From contig OX485807.1 in NCBI GenBank assembly GCA_950295325.1, positions 46,902,440 to 46,966,439 of the forward strand: DNA of 64,000 nt, written 5' to 3'. Source of the stretch: Polytrichum commune (lineage: Eukaryota > Streptophyta > Polytrichopsida > Polytrichales > Polytrichaceae). The notes beneath the pieces were generated by a model, which was given only the letters and a program-made list of their open reading frames with translations, was not told where the DNA came from and ran no database searches. Of this stretch, positions 12,480 to 24,344 are shown in pieces. Position numbers and translations under genes: made by a program. Numbering within the stretch: the stretch's first letter is position 1; each line of letters starts with the position of its first letter.

Positions 12480-13083
12480 CTACAGTGACGATTTCACTGT
12501 TTGTCACTTCCCCTAGTCGGCCACTTGTATAGTTACGAACAAATCATCACCGACCCATCACCATGCTTCACGGTCTAATGGACATGTTGAGGTCTGACCA
12601 TGACCTATCATCTGAGTTAAACCCTATTTATCTTTGTCTCCTCACTGAAAATCACGCGTTTCCAATCATCAATGATCCAATTCTCGTATCTTTGAGCAAA
12701 CCTCAAGCGTGCGAGAACATATTAACGACTCATAAATGACTTCCTTGTTGCACTTGTGCACGCAATCCAACCTCTCTCAAAGCACGCCTCGTAGTGATGT
12801 TAGACAACAATTTACCTGTTTCAGATCGAAGTTGTTTTGATGTCAGAGATGTAGTTCCAAGTCGACCTTCAGTAACACGAGTGACACAACGCCTCTTCTC
12901 TCGGTCTGCAAGAAGTTTTGGACGTCCTCCTCTTTGTCTCTCAATCTCGCCTCCTATATCCTTCTTCAGATGCGCTACATAAGATTGGCTCATGCCCACT
13001 ATAGCGGCAACTTTGCGAGTAGAAACACCGCTTCTAAGTTGCACCAAAGTTTGGTGCTTATGTTCTTGAGACAACGGAGGCAT
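12480..13083 (-). pseudogene. Tc1-like transposase relic
   Basis: The 117-codon frame from 13083 to 12730 is the N-terminal helix-turn-helix part of a Tc1-type transposase. It shows VSTRKVAAIVGMSQSYV, then GGRPKLL, REKRRCVTRVTEGRLGT and a second helix-turn-helix around TTRRALREVGLRAQV. After a stop, other frames continue with LRFAQRYENWIIDDWKRV and FSEETKINR near 12720-12630; the family normally has SDET, so the first catalytic Asp is Glu here. Further fragments fade out towards 12480. It is a clear pseudogene. Ends of the element were not found. Confidence 0.8.
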
Positions 13084-13089
13084 ATGGCT

Positions 13090-14860
13090 ACAGATGATTC
13101 TACAAATTGCACCTCACATACTATGGAACCAAGGCTACACAATGCACAAGAAATCTCACAACGTCCTCAACTACACAATGCACACAAAGATGTCGATGTT
13201 GGAAGAGTGGCGGCGAAACAAAAGCGAGTATTGTAACCCTAACCACTTCGACATTTCCTATTTTAGAAACCCTAAACCCTTTTTCATTTTTTGTTTCACG
13301 TTTATGGAATTGATTACTTGGACTCTTTCTTTGATCACTTGATCACTTTGTTTTCTAATTTGAATCGGCTGATAATGGGAGCCAAAGTTGAGTTTGTGTA
13401 CAATGTACTCAGTTTTGTTCGTAAGTGTATTTGCATGGTACACAACAGAGTTCCTAGTTAATACGTTATCCAATGAGGTTGGCTTTTATGCTCAACATAT
13501 CAAACACATCATTTTAGGTTGAATAGCTAACACCATTAGGAAAGCCCATGTAATCACTTAAAGCAAAGGAGGGCCCAATTGGCATTGGAGGAGGGCAGCC
13601 ACATGCTTGCAGGGGTCTTTATGAAAACCTTTATAAATACATGTAGAAATTTCATGACCAAAAATGAATAGTCCTCTATACACACAAATCATAAACTACA
13701 TAATACTTATGTATGCATATGGAAAGTTTGGACTCCTAGAGTAAATAGTCTCGGTTATGTATGCAAAGTATAAGCACTTGAAACAAAATGATATTCCTTG
13801 GATATATGCTTTAAAATAACTTTGTATTGAGAGATTCATTGAAGCATGATGCGGGTGTAGGGCATGACAAACATATCTCCTTATGGATTAGCACATATGA
13901 ACTTCTGAGGTGGGCGGAATACAAGGTGAATTTGGATGAAATGAACAATTCTCTTGTGAGAAACTTTAGACAAGCCTCAAGATATACTTACCCCTCATCC
14001 AAAATTCATAGTACCCTAATTATTTGTACAAAACTAGGTGGAAGTATATCCTTTCCAATCAATAATCCCTTTTGTTCACCCACATGGTACTACACAGGTT
14101 ACATTGAGTGCCAACTCCCCCTCCCCAGGGAGAGGATTGGGTTCCTCAAATGCAAGTAAATTCTTAAGATATGAAGTCTAAATTATTTGTTTTGTACAAA
14201 TCAAAGTTTACAATGGTTGCAATGGAGGAACTTAAAGTCAATCTAATTGAACCCTCATCCATTAGGAAACCCTATAGGGCCCGACACACACAACCTACAA
14301 CAATATAGAGTTGTCCAAGGTCAATATAAATAATTTTGCCCCCCTATTTTAGTGTACCCTGTTTTAAGCCTAATGTTGTCCTATGTTGATTATTTGGCTC
14401 AAGGGTTGGCAATAAGTATTGTGATTTTATTGAGCCCTCACAATGACCATATCAAGTTCTAGAAAAAATTGGTGAACCCTAGAAAAAGGTAAGGACTTCA
14501 AGAGACATGGGTTAGATGCACTCTAGGTACTAAGTGTTGTACTTAGGTCCTTGAAGGCGGATTAAGGCTCATGACACCCTAGTTCATAGGGTTTGTAGGG
14601 AGGATGAAATAAGGCTATAAGAGGCCAGCTATGGGACAACCTAGGATGGGAAAAGGCTAGGAAGGGACAAATTAATTTACAGAAGACTTACGTTCACCTA
14701 CCCAGTGGCCTAGTCAAGCACCCGAGACCCCCTATAGGACGGCATTGAGATGCTAGTACTAGAAGAAAAAAAATGCTTACTATAAATTTCATGTTGTGAT
14801 GAAAATATTTATTTATGGGAATGTGCTTCCCTTTGCCCTCACTTATACATTCATCATGCT
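13090..14860. other. Intergenic, no recognisable gene
   Basis: Contains a 110-codon frame at 13827-14159 (+) with no domain I recognise and no sign of splicing or homology; I do not call it a gene. The rest is AT-rich with short frames only. Confidence 0.5.
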
Positions 14861-14946
14861 ATATACAATCAAGACTCTATAAATGTTATAAGTGGGGAGT
14901 AGCAAAAAAATAAAATATATAGAATTATAACAAGTAACACTTATAG

Positions 14947-15191
14947 CTCGGGGGGTTCACTGGCGAAAATCGTAGAACAACGTGCGATAAAAAATAAGGT
15001 CCAATATATTCATTGTAGATAAATTTTGTAAAAAATGTTCATGTAAAATAGGGGATTTTAAAATAGTGAAACACGTTTACATGTAAAATACCATCACCTT
15101 ATAATCTTTTCTGCAAGGTAAATAACCCCCCCAATAAATAGGTCTCAAACGCACGTGTATGCAAAATATAAGAGGGAGTGAACCCCCCGAG
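14947..15191. mobile_element. hAT-type MITE, copy 1
   Basis: A 245-bp element with perfect 15-bp terminal inverted repeats (CTCGGGGGGTTCACT and AGTGAACCCCCCGAG) and a perfect 8-bp target-site duplication ACTTATAG (14939-14946 and 15192-15199). Eight-base duplications are typical of hAT elements. It has no coding capacity. It lies inside the pogo-like element 14866-16035 and so is younger than it. Confidence 0.92.
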
Positions 15192-15316
15192 ACTTATAGA
15201 ATTCATACCGATGATCAATAACCGCTATAGAAATAACACTTAATTTTTTTGAAAATGAAGAACATAACTTTTTATAAAAATAAAAATGAAAGTACAAATG
15301 ATAATACATAATTCAA

Positions 15317-15744
15317 CTAAACTAATTGAAAGAAATAAACTATATAGTAGTAACTTGACAAGGTTCTTCCAACTAAATTAACCGAAAGAAAGAGTCTATA
15401 ATAGTCTAATGAGAGCTTCCAAATGATGAGATGAAACTTCTTTCTGGAGTCCTTGAATGCTCTTGATGTGTGATAGGGCATCATTTGGTATATTTGTTCA
15501 AAGTATTTATTCACAGTCTCTAGAGAATGCTCAGCAACACTCAATCCTACAACTTCTTCTACCACATCAACCATAACCTCATCAACATCAATTTCTTGAT
15601 GTTTTGAGGAGTACATATCCAAAAATCCTCATTGGTAGGATCAGAGGGGTTGTTTAAATCAAACTCCATCTCATAATTGAGGTATTCATGAGCATTCACC
15701 TTTTCTATCTGCAATCTCCTCTCCCGAATTGCTTGAAAGTGCAC
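15317..15744 (-). pseudogene. Probable pogo/CENP-B-like transposase C-terminal remnant
   Basis: Two overlapping frames join into one acidic coding trace: VNAHEYLNYEMEFDL, then an acidic EIDVDEVMVDVVEEVV stretch, then SLETVNKYFEQ and a basic tail. An acidic linker followed by a short helical C-terminal tail is the usual layout at the end of pogo/Jerky/CENP-B transposases, and the flanking TA-bounded inverted repeats agree. The assignment rests on layout more than on a diagnostic catalytic motif. Confidence 0.45.
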
Positions 15745-16441
15745 AAGGAGGAAGGATCTCTAAATAAGAGAGAATATTTTACTTGTACGCAAAGAATATG
15801 GGATAAATGTGATTAGATGTTTAAAATGTATGCTCTCATATATTATTACCTTGATTTTCTCAAAATTAACACTTATAAAGGTGCAATTCATAAAGAAGGG
15901 AGTAGAGCATGTTATAACACTTAACACATAACACTCACTAGTCTTACCAATTATGTTTTTGTAGGGGAGTAAAATTTTCTTAACATATATGAGATTATGA
16001 CGCTTATAGGGGTAACACTTATAGAGTCTTGAATGTATATAGGTTAGATAAGTCAAAGGGTTGCATTAAGCACCCTCTTCCTTAATGGCCATTATTTGGA
16101 ACATAACAACTCCATAACAAAACCCTCATCATATTCAATTCCACTTTCAAAAATAGATGACCATAATTGTTTTGAAAGGTGAATAAAAATCAATCTAAAT
16201 TTCTACGAAAATTGAGAAAGGACGAATATGGGATGAATCTTAAAGTTTAAAGAGATTTAAAGATGTGATAGAATTAGAGGTTTGGTTCAACTTTCAACAT
16301 GAAGTGTACATGGGTGAGTTAGTGAATCAAACCAATGATCCCTTGATTTAGTTATGGTTATCAGAAATGCATGTTTGTTGATTTCTTAACTGAATTCATA
16401 GTTCCTCCCAATCATGCTCACTATTGAGTGTAGAGTAGTTA

Positions 16442-16727
16442 CTTAGGGGGTTCACTAGCGAAAATCGTAGAACAACGTGCGATAAAAAATAAGGTCCAAT
16501 ATATTCATTGTAGATAAATTTTGTAGAAAATGTACATGTAAAATAAGGGACTTTAAAATAGTGAATCATGTTTACATGTAAAATACCATCACATATAATA
16601 TTTTCAGGCTTTTTACATGTAAAATACCATCACCTTATAATCTTTTCTGCAAGGTAAATAACCCCCCCAATAAATAGGTCCCGAATGCACGTGTATGCAA
16701 AATATAAGAGGGAGTGAACCCCCCGAG
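16442..16727. mobile_element. hAT-type MITE, copy 2
   Basis: Second copy of the 14947-15191 family, 286 bp, with termini CTTAGGGGGTTCACT and AGTGAACCCCCCGAG and its own perfect 8-bp target duplication AGTAGTTA (16434-16441 and 16728-16735). It is longer than copy 1 mainly because a block with TTTACATGTAAAATACCATC is duplicated internally at about 16571-16637. Confidence 0.92.
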
Positions 16728-16818
16728 AGTAGTTATTAGTATTTGAAAATTGTAGTCCAATGTCTATTAAACATGTGTTTGTATGATGTTTGCTCTTTCA
16801 TCATCACCAAACCACATA

Positions 16819-17278
16819 CACCCTAAACTCTGTAATATCAATCTCCATAATGTCACTCACTCTCTAATATCCCAAAACCCTAGGGAACGGATGTTCGTAG
16901 TTCAAATCTCACTCCTTATTGTCACATTTCTCTCCCTTATATCACGAGTTTTTGTCATTAATGCAAAGCACCAATGAAGTCAACCCACACCCTCGCAATG
17001 CACCATGTGTTAATATGCGGAGTGTCACCTTCTTATTCTTATTCTTCTTCTTCTTCTGCCACTTGTTGAATGTTGGTGCATGCATATGCCACATTGTCCG
17101 GGAAGGCCAAGTGGAGTGGACCACACCACATCATTAAAATGTGTCACTTTGTGTTATTCCATAGTGTCACATGCTACACTAATACTATAGTACCACGCAT
17201 CCACGTTAATGCTACAAAACTCCGTAATATCATGTGCACTTTGGTTGCCAGAGGTGTGATACCATGGAGTTTAGGGCA
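16819..17278. mobile_element. TA-flanked MITE, copy 2 (mariner-like)
   Basis: 460 bp, flanked by TA (16817-16818 and 17279-17280), with inverted ends CACCCTAAACTCTGTAATAT and, on the other strand, TGCCCTAAACTCCATGGTAT. It is homologous along its length to 5765-6119, with about 100 bp extra that includes a (TTC)n run at about 17040-17060. An internal copy of the terminal sequence (AAAACTCCGTAATATCA) sits near 17216. Confidence 0.65.
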
Positions 17279-17299
17279 TACCATTCAAATATAGGGGTC

Positions 17300-18220
17300 C
17301 GATTAAGAAAATGAGCCACTTAAGACCCATCTTCCTTAGGGCTTACGTAAGCGTTTCCTCAATTCAACTGGTCAAGCTTAAAACTTGTAGGTCTTTTGTC
17401 TGCATAAGGAACTTCAGAGATACCTCACACAAGCTCCTTTTCGTCGGCAAAGAATCAGAATTCCACCTTACCGATCATTCAACCTTTGGTCGTCAAAGTT
17501 TTTTGAGCTTGCAAAATTAATTTCCAGGACTCAACATGGAAATCAGCAGTACATAGTACTTCAAAGTCAGCAGTACATAGTACCTGCAATTACTTTGTCA
17601 ATGGCCACTGTGCTCATGTCGAAGTCCATCGTGTCAATTTAGCTATGGAGCCTAAGCTTCCCACGTTTTTCAAGCAGCGGGTCAGTCGGTAATCCGGTGT
17701 CGCTTCCGATAATTCAGGTTTTACTTAAGAGCAGGTATGGGGGAGATTAGCGATGCAGGTATCTGGACGACGATGCGGATTTTACTAACGCGAGATGAGG
17801 AACAAAGATTCATCGGTCGCACACGCCAGCAACAGTGCGAAAATTCGGGAAAATAACTCATGTGAAGGCATGAATGAACGTTTGAGGAGGAAGGCGCCCT
17901 GCACGAGATCGGTAATGTGGGAAGCAAAGCGGGTAGGTAGATATAATTATTTCGATTCTCACGAAATCAACAGAAATTCCCGTTGGCAAATATAGGATGG
18001 TGCATGAAGACTTTCGATTGGAGGTTACTGGCACGTTGACGCCGAAGGTAGGTCGCCCTTTGGACTCTCCATCCCCCGGGACTGCACTGAGTCTACCTGA
18101 AATCGATCTCCTTCCGGGAAGCAGCTCCTTCTCTTCCAAGGACGCGCAGTACTGCTGAGTGCAGTCACTCTGTCGTCTCTTTCAGTTCTCAAGAGGATGT
18201 TCTGTGTATGAGATCATCTT
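17300..18220. other. Upstream region of the arabinogalactan-protein gene
   Basis: No coding region. GC content rises relative to the repeat arm. A CAGCAGTACATAGTAC block is repeated twice at about 17547-17582. It presumably holds the promoter of the gene at 18584, but I see no specific regulatory site beyond the TATA box annotated separately. Confidence 0.4.
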
Positions 18221-18228
18221 TATATAAA
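18220..18228 (+). promoter_or_regulatory. Putative TATA box of the arabinogalactan-protein gene
   Basis: TTATATAAA lies about 360 bp upstream of the chosen ATG, in a plausible position for a transcript with a leader of about 330 nt. The assignment is by sequence and position only. Confidence 0.45.
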
Positions 18229-18583
18229 GCTCTATCATAATGCTAGTCACAGTCTGGGCTCCACAAAGAAATCGGAAGACAACAGGAGTTGAAACGAACG
18301 ATAGACTTGATCCTCAGTACTGGTTCTTGCATTGAAATCAAGAACGGCGTCATTTCGGTTTTGTTAGCTTGGTCGGCAATTGAGGACTCTGTCAATATTC
18401 AGATAGAAACACTTTGATTTCTGCGAGGGATTACAAAGCTCAATAAATCTGTACAGTTCTCTTCCGCTGTGGACGTTAGTAGCGTTCCTCCCTTTCTTTC
18501 TGTCTTATTAGAGGAAAAGGAAACGCAAACTTACTTGTCGGGATATTATCATCGTCATTTTGATACTAAGACTGTGTGGAACG

Positions 18584-18997
18584 ATGGCATCCAGCCTAGT
18601 GCTCGGCGTACTCTTGGTTCTCATTTTGGCCCCTATGGTGTTTGCCATATCTCCCGTGGGAGCTCCTGTGGGAGCTCCACATCATGCGCCTCCAGTCGGA
18701 GCTCCTGTGGGAGCTCCACAACATGCGCCTCCAGTCGGATCTCCAGGTCCGTCGACTCCATTTCACATGACTCCCACTTCGTCACCTTCTTCTCCCCCTG
18801 CTAACTCTCCCGCCCCTTCTCCACAAATTAAATCTGGCCCCGCTTCGTCACCAAAAACCTCTCCTCCATCGACTCCGACGGGAGCTCCCACTCCAGGAAC
18901 TCCAGGAACTTCCGGTGTTGGCACGGTGCTGCCGTCCTCTATGACTATTTCAATCAGCATTGCGATTGTGTACTGCATGGCAGTTGCGGCATTGTAA
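18584..18997 (+). CDS. Classical arabinogalactan protein, GPI-anchored
   Basis: A 137-residue product with the three-part layout of classical AGPs. Residues 1-21 are a signal peptide (hydrophobic core SLVLGVLLVLILAPMVFA). The middle is rich in Ala-Pro, Ser-Pro and Thr-Pro dipeptides, the sites where prolines are hydroxylated and carry arabinogalactan. The last ~18 residues are a hydrophobic tail (ISISIAIVYCMAV) preceded by small residues, as expected for GPI-anchor attachment. The mature protein would sit on the outer plasma membrane or in the wall. I chose the ATG that starts the signal peptide; an in-frame ATG lies eight codons upstream (18560) but would spoil the signal. A 13-residue GAPVGAP-HAPPV unit is repeated in tandem. 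There is no intron. The specific role cannot be told from sequence. Confidence 0.85.
   Translation: MASSLVLGVLLVLILAPMVFAISPVGAPVGAPHHAPPVGAPVGAPQHAPPVGSPGPSTPFHMTPTSSPSSPPANSPAPSPQIKSGPASSPKTSPPSTPTGAPTPGTPGTSGVGTVLPSSMTISISIAIVYCMAVAAL
18659..18736 (+). repeat. In-frame 39-bp tandem duplication within the AGP gene
   Basis: Units 18659-18697 and 18698-18736 are almost identical (one visible base change, His to Gln) and each encodes 13 residues of the Ala-Pro/Pro-Val glycomodule region. The length is a multiple of three, so the frame is kept. Confidence 0.9.
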
Positions 18998-21612
18998 GGT
19001 GATCAGACTTCATCAACATGATAAGAGTCTTAATCCGGGGTGGAAATTTGGCCTTTCCAATTACAGACGATATCTATCAAACACTGTCGAGCTTTTTAGT
19101 GGCGGCGGCGGCGCTTTTACATGGCCCGGCCGGCACTCTGTTGGTCGATCGTCACCAAAGGATAGAATCCAAAGGATTGTAGAAATAGAGAGTGTTCTTG
19201 TCAGGTCCACTTTGTAAAAATGTCAAATTGTGTGTGCAGATTTTTCTGTAAGTAGAGTTGCTTCACCTTAGCTAGACTCTGTTCGTTAATCTCCATTTGA
19301 TATTTCAAAGGATTTTGAGCATCTGTGAAATTTGCCGATCCATAGAAAGCAGGTCGAATAATCTTGTTTACCGCAACCAAATTCTTACATTCATCACTTG
19401 CCGGGCAGGTGACTAAACCATCTTGTCAGAGAGATGTTTTCCTGGTTGCCGATCCACAGCAACCTACAACCGGCAGTCTCGAAATTCCATCGTGCTGACC
19501 AGCCGGGAGTTGCGGGGACTTGGAAAAGGATGTGGAGTCTAGACAACTGGAAGTTCACAGTGCAAAAGAGCGCCGAATTTGCAGAAATTGTCTTCTGTCA
19601 TTACGGATAAGTTTGGTGAACATATAGTGACCATCAGTCCAATGTATGTTCTCACAACATTGTAGATTACTGCAGAATAATGATGCGGATCACTGGCAAG
19701 AAGTCGGATGATTGCAATTACAGTAGAGAGGGTGGTGCATATATAAGTGCTCTGCACAATGCTTACCATGTTTTGATTTCTCAGGAAAAGCTTACTGGGA
19801 GCATTATTGAGTTTTCCGTGCCCATCGATTGATTTTGACGTTGAAGAGAGACAGAGAGAACAGTTTTGCGCTAGGCCTTGACCTTATTTGAGAATGAAAA
19901 TAATTTGTTTGGCATGTAATTCTACATTTAAATTCTGTGCGCAACGTGGAGTGATCTTGAAGACCCTTTGGTGGATGGAATTGCCATCAAGTATGCAGAT
20001 TCTTGCTGTTTCTTGGTTGATCACACGTTCTTTTGTGTTCTATCGCACCTTCCATACTTAATTCATCTCGTTCATCTTATTTAGCTTGCTCATCTTCCAA
20101 GTTATTATTTAGCAGAATTGTTTTTCAACTGTTTCTACGGGATGGAACAACATGCCCTACACGAGAAAATCTATACAGCATATTTCTGTGTTGGCACTGA
20201 AGTTTCAAAGGCTCTCTAATGTCCAGTAAGTCTTCAAATTATCTTGTCAAACATTATCTTTCATTGTGTTTTCGTTATTTTCTGAATTTGCCTGCAAATC
20301 CAAGTCAATTTTCATCTACTTTTCAAAACAAGATAAAATGTGGTGTTGGTGCTGCTGGTGTTGCTAGGAGGCCCGTTATATTACAAAATAATGGTGAGAG
20401 AATGGACATGCACTATGTAACATGCTAAGGACATTCTCACAAGTTATGGAGGGTCTGGTTAATTTTTATTAACTTATTGTGTAATAAAAATTGTCCAAAA
20501 ATTGTCACATGCATTCATCCTGTACCAATTTGGGTTCACGTTGTCCCGGTCCATTGCCTTATGCATACATTTTAATGTCCAAGTCATTCCCCACTATCCA
20601 CTTAACATGCTCTCATTGAACCCCCGCCATTTGCCCAATGCCACAAGCAAACCACATTAACACCCATGAACCCAACCACCAGTCTATATATGATGGGTTG
20701 GAGGAGAATGGGGAGGGGGGGGGGGGTCGGAGAACATGCCTTATCACCTCTCAAACATCCAGTATGTCATATACTCTTATGTATTGTTTGCCTACCCCAT
20801 GTCTACGAGATCAAAGGAAGATAGGTAACGTATATCATAATATGGCATGCCTTTTCATGACAATACTTACCACATACAATGTTTGGATGAATTAAAATGA
20901 CCCCTTGACAATTCAAAGAAAAATACAAGGTGCTATATGTATTGTGACAAACAAGAGTTCATGACATCCATGTCAATTGAAGTTGAAAAAGTTGGAAACC
21001 CCTTATACTTGGATGAGCTCCTGGATTTACTAGGGATGCTCCTAATTATTCGAATGAAATTAAGTTAGAATCAACTAGCCATAAAACATGTAGGGGGTAG
21101 GTCTTTACCAAACCCTAATATGGCCACGGATCCTAAGCTCTATGTGACTTACCCATCCTCTTGTGACTAAAAGAGATCCATTCCAATACCAACTCTACCT
21201 ATATATATAAAATCTATGATGACAATTTTGTTCCAAGAATCCTCGAGGAATTTGCTACTCTTCAAAATTCTCTCTGTCTTACACGTTCTCTGACTTACGT
21301 CTTAGATGCAATTGTTGAAAGAACATAAGGATTCCTTGTGACAATACAATCATCACAATTTTACTACGGAAATCTATGCTAATCATCCTGAAGGTCTCAC
21401 ATCTGCCAAAAAGTTGAGGAAATTGGAGTGATCCGTCGAGGAAGCAGCCATGGTGGTAGGGTAGAGAAATGATTTACTCAGGGAGGTTTCTTGGCGCACT
21501 GATTTGCCAAAAATTGATGATGTGTTCGAGGAAAGCGAGAATTGACTGATGTAATCACAATCCTATTACAGAAGTTACCAAGATTGCGGGAGGGTAAAGA
21601 AATGCAAGAAGA
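18998..21612. other. 3' flank of AGP gene and upstream region of OPA3-like gene
   Basis: No reading frame that I recognise. A GGC repeat lies at about 19101-19114 and a run of G at about 20714-20725. A TATATATATAAAA motif at about 21200-21212 is a possible TATA box for the downstream gene, about 400 bp before its ATG. Short stretches at 20540-20620 look like a dispersed repeat also seen near 1960-2040. Confidence 0.4.
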
Positions 21613-24344
21613 ATGATATTGCCCGTGGCCAAGCTAGGGGCATTGTTGATGAAGACGCTAGGAAAGCCTCTTGCTTCCCGATTGAAAGCTGAAGCCGCTC
21701 GTCACCCGCGCTTCCGCCAAATCATAATCGATTTCGCTCAGGTTAGGGCTACCTATCTATCATCGCCTCAGCTCCCTGCAGAAAGTTTACTGACTTAGTG
21801 CAATTTGAACGCCATACATGAAAAAGGAATTTCTTTTTGTCACCGTCATATTTCTTGGCAACAACAACCTTTTGGTTACATTCATTGCGGGATAAATAGC
21901 ACATTCAAGAACGTCCAACTTTACAGCAATTTGTGGCAATCAGCAGATAGGATTAACTATATACATCGATAACAGGCACTATTTCAAATAGAGGTGCTTG
22001 CATTTGTGCATTAGATATCCAACTCGTTGATACCTTGCTTAATGCCTACTACGAAGTAAATGTGATGACAGTTGTCAACAATTCACTTAAAAAGTTGGTC
22101 AATAAATCATCCAATTCTTTAGAGCAAAATTACAAGATGTCAGTGACTTGCATCCCATAGATTTGTGAAGGACAAGATCGGTGACGGCAGGATTAACTGT
22201 TGGAGCAATCGTTATATGGAAATGTTGAAACTGCACTGTTTTTTAGACATAGTAAAGTGTTGCATTTCATAGCCGAGAGTAAATGAACCTTGACCTACGG
22301 GAGTAAGAGAGTCATACACGAAATGGAGTTTCTTACCCCCGATCCTTGCTTGGAATGACTTACTGCTTATTAAAATATTGGAGTACAAAATCCAAAGCAC
22401 TTCGCACCAAATTATCAACAGGTTAAGCATTATGCAGGAAGGATGCAGCAGCAATCCGACGGAACCTTCATTTAATCCCTTTCCTTTGAAATGTAGATCC
22501 AGATTTTTTTGCAGTTTCTTTAGGTATTAGGTAGCCACTTCTTGAAGTCAATCCTGGAATCACGTTTGTGCTCGTGAGTTGTCTCTGTGATTCATCGATT
22601 CTACTAAGGCAAAAGAATTGACAGAATTGGACATTGTGAGACCTGCATTGTGTTTGAAGAAAAAGGAAGAGATGCACTTTGATTGCGTTTGTTGAGGTTT
22701 AGTTTATCCAATGTGAGTTGCAAGCTCTTTTTTCAATTTGAGGAACACTCTTGTCCCGAAACCTAACGAGTGGGGTTGTGATGTTAAGAATACCAGTCAA
22801 ACCACAGGTTTCAAGTGAACATCCAGAGACGAATCTACGGGCATGACACTGGCGTGGTCATCCACCCTCTCAATCCAGAGAAAGCGGTGCAAGCGGCATC
22901 AGATCTTCTCGGCGAGTTCATCATCTTTGCAGTACTTTTTCCTTTCAAAACCTCATCACTTTCCACCAGAGCAGAGCCAATACAGTTTTCCTTTGATTCA
23001 ATTGGAGTTCTCATCGTGAGCTGGTCCACTATGATCTCCTATAGATTGCTCTAAACAGAAAATCAATAAAATAATTCTACTATGTGTTTGAATTTGAATG
23101 AAGAGCACCGTATTTCGGTTCACTGGGTCAAATTCAATTACCCTCAATGACCCGATATAGAATGTTTTCTGTCAAACCTCCACATGCAACCATGCACCAA
23201 AAACTTACCAAACATGGAAGGAGTTGTCACTTGTATCGAAGACAACCAAATCCTGACCAAAATGACTTGTTGAATTGAAGGATAATTTTAATATGTCTAC
23301 AATATGCAGTGATTTCCACAAATCATTGCTGCCAAAGTTGTTGCACTTAAAGTCAACCAATTGCATAATCCAAGGTTACAAAAAAAAAACTTCTTGCAAG
23401 ACTTTCTGAGAGAAAATAGGTTCCACCGTGAAATCAAGTTATGCAAACAATACTGAAACATACTGTAAATGTAATGATGATGAATTGCCAAGCCTTGAGG
23501 TTTGTTGGTCTTGTTGCTAACTCCTCCGCTCTCTTGCTTAATGTAGAAACTATAGCCCCTACAAAAATCGAGGAGTTTGCAGAAACAACAGATTGCAAAG
23601 GTTTTAAGCGAGTGGAACTACATTCGCAGGTGGCTGGAACAATCCTTGTTCTTGAAGTGCAAAGAAGCAGCCGATCTGAAGCCCAAAAGGAGGCCCAAAT
23701 GATGGCAGAGTTGGAGGTGCGCATGTTTGTCTCTTCCCTTGGCCATCATATGTTGATGCTTTTCACGTTACAAAGGTTCACACATAGACCCGTCATACAC
23801 CACAAAACTCTAAATGAATATACCAAAATCAATCTCACATTGAACTACAAAAATTGAATTACTATCTCCCAAACATAAGGTTGCAATTTCAATTTTTTGT
23901 TTTCATGGTTGCAAGACTTAAAAATTTGACTTATGAGTTGAATGAAATACAAGTTAAATGTCGAGTTAGTGAAGGGTATGTATCTACACTGACTGAACAT
24001 TAAACCCTGGTCATTTGCATTTTAAGATGTCGCTGTGGACACTGCTAGACCAACCAAACCAGTTAAGCTCCCACTCTACAGATTTCCCTCTTTTTTGAAA
24101 CCAACTACTTCAGGATAAACGAGTTTACACTAATTCGTTCGTGAACGATTTCATTTTGAATCAGGCACTACGGCAAAAGGATGCTTGTCTACTACAAGAG
24201 GTTGAGATTGTGAGGTGTCGGCTTGAGGAGTTGGAAAGAAATGCCTATAGGGGACGAGTGCACCAGAAAGCTAATAAGGGTGCAATGCACAAGGAAGTTT
24301 TGCCACCCACCCGCAACACTCAGACATCTGAGAAACTACCCTAA
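21613..24344 (+). CDS. OPA3: OPA3-like mitochondrial protein
   Basis: Four coding exons give a 176-residue product: 21613-21741, 22797-22931, 23630-23716 and 24165-24344. All three junctions are GT-AG and phase 0. Exon 1 gives the N-terminal KLGALLMKTLGKPLA segment and HPRFRQIIIDFAQ. Exon 2 gives NHRFQVNIQRRIYGHD, the most conserved part of the family, and LNPEKAVQAASDLLGE. Exon 3 gives VLEVQRSSRSEAQKE. Exon 4 gives a Leu/Glu-rich coiled-coil (ACLLQEVEIVRCRLEELER) and a basic tail. OPA3 proteins are small mitochondrial membrane-associated proteins; in animals they affect mitochondrial shape and lipid metabolism, while the plant role is poorly defined. Length and exon order agree with plant homologues known to me. 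The C-terminal tail after the coiled coil is poorly conserved, so the last exon end is the least certain part. Confidence 0.88.

Larger units (their letters stand above)
14866..16035. mobile_element. Pogo-like element carrying a nested MITE
   Basis: Inverted ends CAATCAAGACTCTATAAATG (from 14866) and, on the minus strand from 16035, CATTCAAGACTCTATAAGTG, flanked by TA at 14864-14865 and 16036-16037. The CTTATA motif recurs inside both ends. The element holds a transposase-like remnant (15317-15744, minus) and has been split by a hAT-type MITE at 14947-15191. The 1170-bp length includes that insert. Confidence 0.75.

Noticed and set aside
13827-14159. 110-codon ORF as a gene
   Set aside because: No domain, no codon-level pattern, no splice context; chance ORF cannot be excluded.
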